From positions 1 through 48,653 of the forward strand of contig NZ_FNAC01000040.1 of the NCBI RefSeq assembly GCF_900101705.1: DNA of 48,653 nt, in the 5' to 3' direction. Made by a program: the position numbers and the translations under genes. The notes beneath the pieces were generated by a model. That model did no database searches and was not told the origin of the DNA. It saw only the letters and a list, made by a program, of their open reading frames with translations. The DNA is from Algoriphagus faecimaris (GTDB taxonomy: Bacteria > Bacteroidota > Bacteroidia > Cytophagales > Cyclobacteriaceae). This document shows, in pieces, positions 41,944 to 48,653 of the stretch; within the stretch, counting starts at the first letter, position 1; each line of letters starts with the position of its first letter.

Positions 41944-44800
41944 CTTTTTAAGAAATACCGCTGAAAAAATCCTCAAGCAATCAGATTCCTTGCGAGAGCT
42001 CGTAGTGGTTTTGCCCAATCGTAGGGCAGGGCTTTTTTTCACCCAACATCTGGGGGCGCTGATCGATCAACCCACTTGGATGCCCGAGGTCAAAACCATC
42101 GAGGATGTATTTTATGATTTTGCCGGCAAGCGCCCGGCCGATGACTTGACGTTGATATTTGAGTTGTATCGGGTGTATGGGGAGTTACATCCCGAGCCGG
42201 AGACTTTTGACCGCTTTTTCTTCTGGGGGGAAATGATCCTAAAGGATTTCAATGATGTGGATCAGTTTATGGCCGATCCTGACAAACTTTATCATCATTT
42301 GGCAGAAATCAAGGAATTGGAGTCGGATTTGAGTTTTTTGACCGATAGTCAAATCGAGTTGATCCGTCAGTTTTGGAATTCCTTCATCACGCAGGATAAA
42401 AAGCATCAGGAGAAATTTCTGAAATTTTGGCAATTGCTCAAGCCGCTGTACCGCGTCTTTCAGGCTTCACTCGAAGTATCCGGTTTGGCTTATTCCGGCA
42501 AGCTATACAGACAGGTAGCTGAAAAATTGAACACTATTCAAAAACCTAACAAAAAGTACCTATTCGTCGGTTTTAATGCCTTCACCAAAACAGAGGAAGT
42601 GCTGATCAAGCATTTTATCAAAGAGTTTGGCGCAGAAATCTACTGGGATGTGGATGCCTACTACACCCTAGATGGAAATCAGGAAGCAGGACTTTTTTTC
42701 CGGGAATACCGAAGAGATGCGATCCTGGGACCGACTTTTCCTGAGGAGCTTCCCGAAATGATTCAGGAGAAGTCTGCCAACATAAAAACCTATGCCACCC
42801 CATTGAAAGTGAATCAGGCCAATCTGGTGGGTTCATTGCTTGAGCAAATTCCCCAAGAGGAGCGACTCGAGGAAACCGTGGTGATTTTACCCGATGAGCA
42901 ATTGCTCTTTCCGGTTCTCCATTCCTTACCAGAGCGGATCGATCAGGTGAACGTGACGATGGGATATCCCGTCAAAAATGCTCCTGTCTATGCTTTTTTG
43001 GAAGCGGTCTTGGAGATGCAGCGCTTCATCAAACTGGAGAACGGGGAGGCGTATTTCTATCATCAGCCCATCAAAAATTTACTTTCTTCCACCTACCTCA
43101 AAAGCGTTAATCCCACCTTTTGCAAGCAGGTTTTGGGAGAGATTCAGGCCATGAATAAGGTCTATATTCCCAAGGCTGATTTACAAAAGGGAGGAAAGAT
43201 CTTCGAATTGATTTTCCAGAAATTGGAGGCGGATCAATTATTCCCTTACCTGAGTAGTTTGATGCAGGAATTGGCCGAACTGCTCCAAGAGGATATGTTG
43301 CAGCGCAATTACCTTTTTCAATGCTTCAAGCAGCTTACCCGACTTCGGGACACCTTTGAGCAGCAGGAGCAGTTGGGGATAGAGCGGGAGTTTTTTATCC
43401 GCTTGTTTCGGCAGGTATTTCAAGAAGTCAAGTTGCCTTTTGAGGGAGAACCCCTTCGCGGACTGCAAGTCATGGGGGTGCTGGAGTCCCGGAATTTGGA
43501 TTTTCGTCGCGTCATCATCTGCAATATGAACGAGGATAGTTTTCCGCCCTCAGCGGGCTTGAATTCCATGATTCCATTTACTATCCGAAGGGCTTTTGGC
43601 CTACCCGTACAGGAGCAAAATGATGCGATCTATGCCTACACCTTTTACCGTCTTTTGCATGCGGCGGAGGAAGTTCACATGATCTATACCACTGCCGCTG
43701 ACCAAGGAAAAGCCGGGGAAAAGAGTCGCTACATTCAGCAGATGGAGGTAGAACTCAATCAAGAGGTAGCTGAGGAAGTGATCTACGTCCCCATTGACCA
43801 AAAGTCAACTGCAGCCATCCAAATCGAAAAGGTGCCTGCTATTCTTCAGACCATGGAGCGCTACTTGGTAGGGGAGAGCGGTCATTCCGAGACGGCATTT
43901 TCCCCTTCAGCGTTGAATGTTTATTTGGATTGCCATCTGAAATTTTACTTGCAATACATCGCAGGTATCAGTGAGAAAGAGGAAGTGAGTGAGGAGATCG
44001 ACGCGGGAGTTTTTGGAAACCTGGCCCACTACAGCTTGGAAAACCTATACGCTGGATTTGTCCAGCGAAAAAATCGAACTCAAATCGAAAAAGAGGACAT
44101 CGCTGAGCTGCAGAAAAACTGGATTTTTCCTGCAGTAGAAAAAGCGATTCGGGATTTTTACCATTTGGAGGAGGAGGCCGATACCAAGCTCAATGGTCAA
44201 CTGGCCATCGCCCGGGATGTGATCCAACGCTACGTGGAGCAGGTCTTGGAATACGATGCCTCAACGGCACCCTTTCGATTGGTATCTCTGGAAAAGGAAA
44301 AAAAGTATCAAACCGGCTTAAAAATTCTGACCCCGACCGGGACACGAGAGGTCATGCTACGGGGGATTATCGATCGAGTAGATGAGCTCAATGGTGTGAT
44401 TCGGCTGATAGATTATAAGTCGGGAGGAGATCAGAAAACCTTTCCGGATTTGGAGGCGCTTTTTGACCGTAGCTTGGAGAAAAGAAACAAAGCAGCCATG
44501 CAAACGCTGTTTTATGGCTTAATCTATCAGGGAACCCATCCCGAAAACACCGCCCCACTCAAGCCCGCCATCTTCAATTTGAAAGAAGTTTTCAAAGATA
44601 ATTTTGATCCCTACCTCTATCAAAAGGAAGGCAGAAAGGCCGGAGTAGAAGTTATGGATTACAAAACCTATGATCAGGATTTTCAGGCCAAATTGAAGGG
44701 TTTATTGGAGGAGATTTACAATCCGGAAGTTCCTTTTGACCAAACGGAGGTGTTGAAAAAATGTGAGTATTGTCCGTATAAGGAGATTTGTGGTCGGTGA
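41936..44800 (+). CDS. addB: AddB-like nuclease subunit with iron-sulfur cluster motif
   Basis: The product is 954 aa. It begins with an inactive helicase-like region typical of AddB (VVVLPNRRAGLFFTQHL, RRVIICNMNEDSFPP), without a Walker A. The C-terminal PD-(D/E)XK nuclease has IIDRVDELNGVIRLIDYKSG. Four Cys, about Cys666 (NVYLDCHLKFYLQY) and Cys943, 946 and 952 (CEYCPYKEIC), fit the 4Fe-4S staple that stabilises AddB nucleases. The eight-base overlap with addA suggests coupled translation. In the complex, AddB recognises the crossover hotspot sequence and cuts the other strand. It is the last resident-looking gene before the accessory island. Confidence 0.9.
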   Translation: MHNFLRNTAEKILKQSDSLRELVVVLPNRRAGLFFTQHLGALIDQPTWMPEVKTIEDVFYDFAGKRPADDLTLIFELYRVYGELHPEPETFDRFFFWGEMILKDFNDVDQFMADPDKLYHHLAEIKELESDLSFLTDSQIELIRQFWNSFITQDKKHQEKFLKFWQLLKPLYRVFQASLEVSGLAYSGKLYRQVAEKLNTIQKPNKKYLFVGFNAFTKTEEVLIKHFIKEFGAEIYWDVDAYYTLDGNQEAGLFFREYRRDAILGPTFPEELPEMIQEKSANIKTYATPLKVNQANLVGSLLEQIPQEERLEETVVILPDEQLLFPVLHSLPERIDQVNVTMGYPVKNAPVYAFLEAVLEMQRFIKLENGEAYFYHQPIKNLLSSTYLKSVNPTFCKQVLGEIQAMNKVYIPKADLQKGGKIFELIFQKLEADQLFPYLSSLMQELAELLQEDMLQRNYLFQCFKQLTRLRDTFEQQEQLGIEREFFIRLFRQVFQEVKLPFEGEPLRGLQVMGVLESRNLDFRRVIICNMNEDSFPPSAGLNSMIPFTIRRAFGLPVQEQNDAIYAYTFYRLLHAAEEVHMIYTTAADQGKAGEKSRYIQQMEVELNQEVAEEVIYVPIDQKSTAAIQIEKVPAILQTMERYLVGESGHSETAFSPSALNVYLDCHLKFYLQYIAGISEKEEVSEEIDAGVFGNLAHYSLENLYAGFVQRKNRTQIEKEDIAELQKNWIFPAVEKAIRDFYHLEEEADTKLNGQLAIARDVIQRYVEQVLEYDASTAPFRLVSLEKEKKYQTGLKILTPTGTREVMLRGIIDRVDELNGVIRLIDYKSGGDQKTFPDLEALFDRSLEKRNKAAMQTLFYGLIYQGTHPENTAPLKPAIFNLKEVFKDNFDPYLYQKEGRKAGVEVMDYKTYDQDFQAKLKGLLEEIYNPEVPFDQTEVLKKCEYCPYKEICGR

Positions 44801-44897
44801 GAGGGGAATTGGAAATTAGAAGTTTACCAATTAGCCCAATAGCTTGACATGGTTCAATTAACGCAGGCATCACTGAACTCCGACCTACGCTTCATCC

Positions 44898-45647
44898 TCA
44901 AGGCTGGCCAATCAGGGCCGGTGCAATTGTATTCCACCAAACTGATCGTGCGATCCATGCGCTAGAAACATGCACAGGCAGCAGGAGGACAATACTCATC
45001 AATGTGGCAGGATGCAGTTTTCTAAATGCGCGCCAGTCAAACATTGCGAGCGCGATCAAGAAGGGATAGATGATCAAGTAACACGCGATATCGAGGACAA
45101 ATGGGTCAATATCTGGAATGCGCAAGGTCCACCGCGTAGCTGCTGGTGCGACAAGGCAGAGTGCGGCGACAAACGCAAACCGGCGGTGCCACTCCTTATG
45201 TCGGGTGACGAGCAGGATTGCGGCGATCATGAATACCGAGAACAAGGTCATATCGGCTAGGTTAAACCAGGTGAATTCGTAGGGATTGACCATAGTCTCT
45301 AGACGTCGCTGGGCGCCGCGTTGCGCCATCCAAAACCCGAGCGGTATTATAAGCCCCGTCAGCGCAAATCCTATTAGGCCGATTTCGCGGTGCCGGCCGA
45401 TTTGCCCCCTTGCAACTAGCCACGTTTGCCATACATAGAGGCCAATCCATGCGAAGAAGGTGAGACCGTGTAAATGGTGCAGAGTATCGAAATTGCCCGA
45501 TCCTTTCACTAAAGGGAGATAGTAGGTAAGAGGGAAACTTAGCACCACGATAACCATCATAATGAGGGCCGACCAGGCGAAAAACTGGGGACGCTTAAAA
45601 GCAATTGGGTCAACAGGATTTCCATAAAGCTTAGTTTTTTCAACCAT
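44898..45647 (-). CDS. Multi-pass membrane protein of unknown function, foreign-looking
   Basis: The product is 249 aa with about seven hydrophobic segments, starting at FFAWSALIMMVIVVLSFPLTYYLP. A His-rich second helix (TLHHLHGLTFFAWIGLYVWQ) and a following HREIG suggest possible haem or metal ligands, in the manner of DUF2306-like or cytochrome-b-like membrane proteins, but I cannot assign a family. The coding DNA is visibly richer in G and C (GCGCG-type codons, many Ala/Arg) than genes on either side, suggesting transfer, perhaps from Alphaproteobacteria. Its leader and first ~37 codons are duplicated at 47734-48034. It converges on addB across about 100 bp. Confidence 0.7.
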   Translation of the reverse strand: MVEKTKLYGNPVDPIAFKRPQFFAWSALIMMVIVVLSFPLTYYLPLVKGSGNFDTLHHLHGLTFFAWIGLYVWQTWLVARGQIGRHREIGLIGFALTGLIIPLGFWMAQRGAQRRLETMVNPYEFTWFNLADMTLFSVFMIAAILLVTRHKEWHRRFAFVAALCLVAPAATRWTLRIPDIDPFVLDIACYLIIYPFLIALAMFDWRAFRKLHPATLMSIVLLLPVHVSSAWIARSVWWNTIAPALIGQP

Positions 45648-45835
45648 AACTGATTTTGTTCAAATTCAAAAATGTCGTTTTATAAGTTATGCTCACGTGA
45701 TTCAGCTTGGAGACGGCGGGCCTGTCTGACTTCAGGCGGGCATAGGGGGCCGTACACTTCAAACTTACTCCTAACTTGTTAAAGGTACTGATTTTTATAT
45801 TTACTCGTTACCGCCGGATGTATCCATGGTAATGT
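45535..45835 (-). repeat. Direct repeat copy A, 301 bp (leader and first codons of the membrane gene)
   Basis: This stretch recurs at 47734-48034 in the same orientation, at a fixed offset of 2199 bp, without gaps. I count about 22 mismatches (near 93% identity): only 3 in the 113 bp of coding sequence and about 19 in the 188 bp outside it. It includes the membrane-gene start, about 37 codons of its coding sequence, and a 22-base hairpin at 45720-45741. Together the copies bracket a 1.9-kb block with the AbiE genes. Confidence 0.9.
45720..45741. repeat. Hairpin conserved in both copies of the 301-bp repeat
   Basis: GCCTGTCTG, loop ACTT, CAGGCGGGC pairs over nine base pairs, two of them G-U. 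In copy B (47919-47940) the stem changes so that one G-U becomes A-U and one pair is lost. Partial preservation of pairing suggests the structure matters, or that it is a dispersed hairpin carried along. Confidence 0.5.
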
Positions 45836-45930
45836 GCGTGCCTTGAATGGTGAATAAAGGTCAAAAACATGATCGTTCCAACGGGTGAAATGCCTGTGCC
45901 GACGAATGACGGCATGCCTTGTGCGGCTTT

Positions 45931-45952
45931 GGTCCCGAAAGCATTCGGGATC
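45931..45952. repeat. Perfect hairpin beyond the AbiEii stop
   Basis: TCCCGAA (45933-45939), loop AGCA, TTCGGGA (45944-45950), extended outward by a G-U and a G-C pair. It is eight bases past the AbiEii stop, but without a T tract on the minus strand. The stretch 45836-45930 beside it shows only a 34-codon plus-strand frame of no clear meaning. Confidence 0.45.
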
Positions 45953-45959
45953 CTTGCTT

Positions 45960-46966
45960 TCAGGGTTGACTGATTTCATTTATTCTTGTTTGAAGTTCTG
46001 AAACTCTTTTTACCAATCTGTCAAAAGTCAACGCTTCCCCATAAATCATAAACTTGGTCATTTCTGAATAGTCACTCTCGTATTCTTTTATAACTGTGTC
46101 TGGTGGTATGATTTTGATTTTGTCAGGAGTATGGTTAGCATAGTCAAGCCCCCTCAACGGATTGAATTTTTCTCTATGAGCAACAATATTGTTGTAAAGT
46201 TCCTTGTTTTGAAGTGCTGTTACACCGTGATGAGTGTCCATTAACCTCTCTAAATCATATAAATGCCTTGAAAGTCGGTCTATGCGAATTTTTTCAGGCT
46301 CTTGCGAAAACTCTTCGTGAAGCAAGAATATCTTTTCAAGGAAAGTTCGTTGGGGTAGAACCGTAGGAATTGAATATGCATCTGTTGCAAAATCCAAATT
46401 GGAGAAATTCACACTTAGAATGGAATTGATTTCACGCTTCTCTGTCGGCTCCATCAAGGAACGAGAACTTACTTCAATCAAAACTCTTTGAGGTAGATAT
46501 TCCGATGTATCCACTACCGAATTGTAATGAATTTCAATAACCTGTGGGTCTTTGTCTGAATCGTTAACGGGTTGTGCAAATAGCTCACATTCTGCTATTG
46601 CTTCCCAATCTGTCAAAGTTCGTGTTAAGTCTTTGAGAAATTCTGTTGAAATGAATTCACAAGATTGTTTTCTAAGCTTTCTTATTTGTGTTTTACTAAT
46701 GTCTCCTTCAAATCCGAAAACTTGCGGTCAATTGCCAAGTCAATATCTTCTGAAAATCGCTCTATCAAATCCCATCCCTTGCTCAAAGAAGTTCCACCTT
46801 TGAATACAATGTGCTCGCTGTAGGGCAAAGAAAATGAAGCATTCAAACATAATGATACCCACCAATCTTTCTCAATGGCAATGGCTGTCAAACCTGTTAA
46901 TTCTGTCGCCTGGTTGAGGATTTCAACCCTTCTTTCCCTTGATAGTGTTAGCCAATTTGTAGTCAT
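45960..46966 (-). pseudogene. abiEii: AbiEii-type nucleotidyltransferase toxin, split by a one-base frameshift
   Basis: Two minus-strand frames make one AbiEii protein. The first (46682-46966, 94 codons) holds the nucleotidyltransferase core: LTAIAIEKDWWVSLCLNASF, HIVFKGGTSLSKGWDL (GGTS loop) and SEDIDLAIDRKF. At 46715-46720 the coding strand has TTTTC where the family sequence DRKFFGFEGD needs TTTTTC. With one T restored the frame continues FGFEGDISKTQIRKLRKQ and joins the second frame (ending 45960) without another stop, giving about 335 aa, the usual size. The toxin modifies RNA or proteins to stop growth. The break in a T run may be a sequencing error, phase variation, or true loss. It overlaps the antitoxin gene by four bases. 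Confidence 0.85.
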
Positions 46967-47565
46967 TCAATTACTTGCATTACTATTTTGTTAATCCAAG
47001 CAGGGGAAAGTTTTGCATCGTTTATGATATTCTCTTTCTTTTCATTCTTTAGAATGGCTTGAATTTTTTCTATTGTTTTTTCATTTACTTTATTTTGACC
47101 AATGGTTTTAAGTGCCTGAATAGCTAAACCGCTTATTTCTCCTTTTACTAAAAGATTCTTCGGGCTTGTTTTTTTAAATGTGATAGTTCGCTTGCCGACT
47201 TTTACGGTTCTTGCAGCCCCATCAGTCAAGTAAACTACTTTCATTGGAACTTGGGTAGATAAACCTAATTTGTTTAAGGCTTGAACGCCTGCCGGAATAA
47301 TTCTCGCTTTATCCCGTCTTGCAATGGCTTTGGCTATTTCTTCCGTAGATGGAAAGAGAGTTCCAAGTTCTTTATCAATTTTTGGATATAAATATATCCC
47401 GTGCGCCAAACGGACAAGAATTTCCTTTTCTTTCAGGCGAAACAAGGCTTTCTTAACGCTTTCAGGATTGCCATAGTCTAAAAAGTCGTCAACAAAGAGA
47501 ACACTACCCTTTGGGTAGGTTTTAACTGCTTCTGCAATTCTATTTTCTACTTGTGGTCTTTCCAT
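46963..47565 (-). CDS. abiEi: AbiEi-type antitoxin (type IV toxin-antitoxin)
   Basis: The product is 200 aa. A winged-helix N-terminus of the AbiEi kind (GSVLFVDDFLDYGNPESVKK, RLKEKEILVRLAHGIYLYPK) is followed by the C-terminal antitoxin domain (IPAGVQALNKLGLSTQVPMK, VVYLTDGAARTVKVGKRTIT). It matches the DUF6088-like branch. AbiEi proteins counteract AbiEii without direct binding and repress their operon by binding inverted repeats; one such repeat lies 13 bp upstream. ATGA overlaps the toxin start. Unlike the toxin frame, this gene is intact, so any repression function could persist. Confidence 0.88.
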   Translation of the reverse strand: MERPQVENRIAEAVKTYPKGSVLFVDDFLDYGNPESVKKALFRLKEKEILVRLAHGIYLYPKIDKELGTLFPSTEEIAKAIARRDKARIIPAGVQALNKLGLSTQVPMKVVYLTDGAARTVKVGKRTITFKKTSPKNLLVKGEISGLAIQALKTIGQNKVNEKTIEKIQAILKNEKKENIINDAKLSPAWINKIVMQVIE

Positions 47566-47577
47566 TGATTTTAATTC

Positions 47578-47604
47578 GTCCCAAATTTAATAAATATTTG
47601 GGAC
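47578..47604 (-). promoter_or_regulatory. Inverted-repeat operator overlapping a promoter box of the AbiE operon
   Basis: GTCCCAAAT (47578-47586) and ATTTGGGAC (47596-47604) are perfect 9-bp arms separated by nine bases, starting 13 bp before the AbiEi start. On the minus strand TAAATTTG, an exact match to the Bacteroidetes -7 pattern TAnnTTTG, overlaps the start-proximal arm. A repressor bound here would block RNA polymerase. A -33 TTG at the proper distance is not clear. AbiEi autoregulation through inverted repeats is known in characterised members. Confidence 0.65.
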
Positions 47605-47723
47605 AAGAAAACTATTTGTGAGCATTTTCATAAAGCCTTTTCTTTCTTGGCTTTAAAAATTCAAAAAAATTGATGCTCTAATATTTGCAGGTCTGAAGTA
47701 TTGAAAGCAAAATCAAATGATGT

Positions 47724-47846
47724 TCAATGTTCAAAACTTAGCACCACGATAACCCTCATAATGAGGGCCGACCATGCGAAAAACTGGGGACGCTTAAAAG
47801 CAATCGGGTCAACAGGATTTCCATAAAGCTTAGTTTTTTCAACCAT
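47724..47846 (-). pseudogene. Truncated copy of the foreign membrane-protein gene
   Basis: The first ~37 codons of the gene at 44898-45647 are repeated here (MVEKTKLYGNPVDPIAFKRP and so on) with few changes, including one Met-to-Arg change, then switch after LSF to unrelated codons EH and a stop. The 40-codon frame ends 158 bp before the AbiEi start on the same strand. It marks where a second copy of the membrane gene was cut or replaced by the AbiE block. Confidence 0.85.
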
Positions 47847-48034
47847 AACTGATTTTGTTCAAATTCAAAAATGTCGTTTTATAAGTTATGCTCATGTGAT
47901 TTAGCTTGGAGATCGCGGGCCTGTCTGACTTCTGGCAGGCATTGGGGGCTGTAAACTTCAAGCTTACTCCTAACTTCTCCAAGATACAGATTTTCATATT
48001 TACTCGTTACCTCCTGATGTATCCATGGTGATGT
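47734..48034 (-). repeat. Direct repeat copy B, 301 bp, upstream of the AbiE operon
   Basis: Matches copy A (45535-45835) without gaps at about 93% identity. It begins inside the truncated membrane-gene frame and ends at an ATCCATGG-type segment near 48021-48034. It lies between the PIN-toxin remnant (stop at 48073) and the AbiE operon. Any promoter in it would point towards AbiE. The 47605-47733 gap between it and the operator is AT-rich and holds no gene. Confidence 0.9.
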
Positions 48035-48072
48035 TGTGGTGTTCCCGCTAAAGAGGGACAGGCTGTGATTTT

Positions 48073-48312
48073 TTATTCTTTAGAAATGAATTCAGTCCAA
48101 GAAACTATTTTTGTCTTCTCTATCTTCCCTAATACTAATAAATCAGAATCTCCTGTTACTAAGAAATCTGCTTTACCATCAACCGAAAGACTCAATAAGA
48201 AATTATCTTTTGGATCTCTTCATTCATTGATTTTTGATTCCACCTTAATCAATTCCCCAAAAGTTTCCATTTGGGTCAGTAGTGTTTGGATATCTGATTT
48301 TTTAAAAAATCT
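48073..48312 (-). pseudogene. PIN-family toxin remnant, 5' part lost to the insertion sequence
   Basis: Reading the minus strand from the end of the insertion sequence at ~48314, a frame gives SDIQTLLTQMETFGELIKVE, SKINE, an in-frame TGA at 48222-48220, then RDPKDNFLLSLSVDGKADFL, VTGDSDLLVL and a normal stop at 48073. This is the C-terminal ~80 residues of a PF13470-type PIN endoribonuclease toxin; relatives have Cys before RDPKDN, so TGC or TGT has become TGA. The conserved acidic residues of RDPKDN and GDSD are present. The first catalytic Asp and any antitoxin gene are gone, so no active product is expected. Confidence 0.8.
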
Positions 48313-48314
48313 TT

Positions 48315-48653
48315 TATGATTATCCGCAATCATGCCAGTATGGGTAAATTGAAGCAATAATGAGTCTGTCAAAGAGTTTTTGACCGAAGTATCTTCTGTT
48401 TAGCTTGTAACAAAACTCATCCAGATAGTTCTGCATCATTCGTTCGCTGATCATATGGTATGTCTGCAGGTGTTTCTTTAAGTTACTGATGGCAATATGA
48501 ACCCATTTGAGGTTAAAATTGCCTTCTTGTGTACCAGAGATTTCTCTGACATGAACATCAATACAATCACTCAGGTCTGAGAAGGTGGTACTTTTATCTG
48601 TTTGAAGCACAGCGTTTGAATCAATGTAATCCTTGATTAAATGCTGTGCGGTT
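48315..48653 (-). mobile_element. 3' end of an IS1595-like insertion sequence inserted in the PIN gene
   Basis: The outer end is set near 48315 by its match to the left-edge element end (TATGA, one mismatch, TATCCGCAA, five mismatches, CCAGTA; 48315-48340). The sequence outside it continues as PIN-toxin coding sequence, so the element interrupts that gene. The far end of this copy is beyond the window. Confidence 0.65.
48320..48653 (-). CDS. IS1595/ISXO2-type transposase, C-terminal fragment (runs off right edge)
   Basis: The frame is open from the right edge to a stop at 48320, about 110 codons. It holds the last part of an ISXO2-type DDE transposase: AQHLIKDYIDSNAV, then VHVREISGTQEGNFNLKWVH, a conserved helical stretch YLDEFCYKLNRRYFGQKLFD and RLIIAS. 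The Glu of the DDE set should be around the YLDEFCYKLNRR segment, as the family places a conserved acidic/Asn residue there. The last codons overlap the terminal repeat. The missing start and zinc ribbon are what the left edge shows, consistent with two copies of the same element. Confidence 0.8.
   Translation of the reverse strand, partial: TAQHLIKDYIDSNAVLQTDKSTTFSDLSDCIDVHVREISGTQEGNFNLKWVHIAISNLKKHLQTYHMISERMMQNYLDEFCYKLNRRYFGQKLFDRLIIASIYPYWHDCG

Noticed and set aside
44045..44873. Minus-strand frames inside and after addB
   Set aside because: All are antisense to the well-supported addB frame or too short with no coding signal.
45779..45840. Integron attC-like site in the 301-bp repeat (GTTA/TAAC pairs)
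   Set aside because: Core motifs GTTRRRY and RYYYAAC are not matched properly and no integrase is seen.
45871..45975. 34-codon plus-strand frame (MIVPTGEMPVPTNDG...) between repeat A and AbiEii
   Set aside because: Passes through the hairpin at 45931-45952 and matches nothing known; kept only as a note.
48065..48319. Plus-strand frame of 84 codons
   Set aside because: It is antisense to the PIN-toxin remnant, whose minus-strand translation carries recognisable motifs.

Overview
The window is a chromosomal stretch of a Bacteroidetes bacterium, most likely a Cyclobacteriaceae member of the Algoriphagus type. This rests on an overall moderate-to-low GC by eye, a type IX secretion sorting domain on a large exported protein, single-chain PurL, TPR-LytS/LytTR signalling, Bacteroidetes-style AddA/AddB, few Shine-Dalgarno sequences, and short lipoproteins. 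No rRNA, tRNA or CRISPR array was seen. Both edges fall inside a transposase gene of the IS1595/ISXO2 type in the same orientation: the left edge keeps its N-terminus and the right edge its C-terminus. The window therefore looks like a contig that ends in two copies of a multicopy insertion sequence.

Layout. 0.3-3.1 kb (minus): metallophosphoesterase, DUF2254 membrane protein, ankyrin protein, tightly packed. 3.3-5.5 kb (plus): glycine-rich exported protein. 5.6-11.1 kb (minus): purL and fhs, which share the supply and use of 10-formyl-tetrahydrofolate in purine synthesis, then an alpha/beta hydrolase. 12.2-18.8 kb (plus): a TetR-controlled tripartite RND efflux operon (regulator, TolC-like channel, lipoprotein adaptor, RND pump). 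19.0-19.4 kb (minus): ssb. 19.8-22.4 kb (plus): LytS-type kinase and LytTR regulator, followed by a non-coding stretch with three 21-bp-spaced direct repeats, a palindrome and a 33-codon membrane peptide frame. 22.8-27.8 kb: an exported protein, GNAT acetyltransferase, OmpA lipoprotein, NPP-type phosphodiesterase, group III truncated haemoglobin, and a CotH-kinase-like exported protein. 27.8-28.7 kb (minus): Xre-RES toxin-antitoxin pair. 29.0-38.6 kb (minus): second DnaE-type polymerase, pentapeptide-repeat protein, creatininase, TPR histidine kinase, VOC protein and GH67 alpha-glucuronidase. 38.7-44.8 kb (plus): addA-addB recombination nuclease.

From 44.9 kb to the right edge lies an accessory island with a different texture. 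On the minus strand, in transcription order from the edge, it reads: IS1595-type transposase; the 3' part of a PIN-family toxin cut off by that element and carrying an in-frame TGA; a 301-bp sequence (repeat B); an AbiEi/AbiEii type IV toxin-antitoxin operon whose toxin gene has a one-base frameshift in a T run; a second copy of the 301-bp sequence (repeat A); and a GC-richer, foreign-looking membrane protein. The repeat carries that membrane gene's leader and first ~37 codons, so the same leader precedes both AbiE and the membrane gene. This leader-plus-exchangeable-cargo arrangement, and the 21-bp repeat array beside the LytTR gene, are the two places most likely to hold something undescribed.
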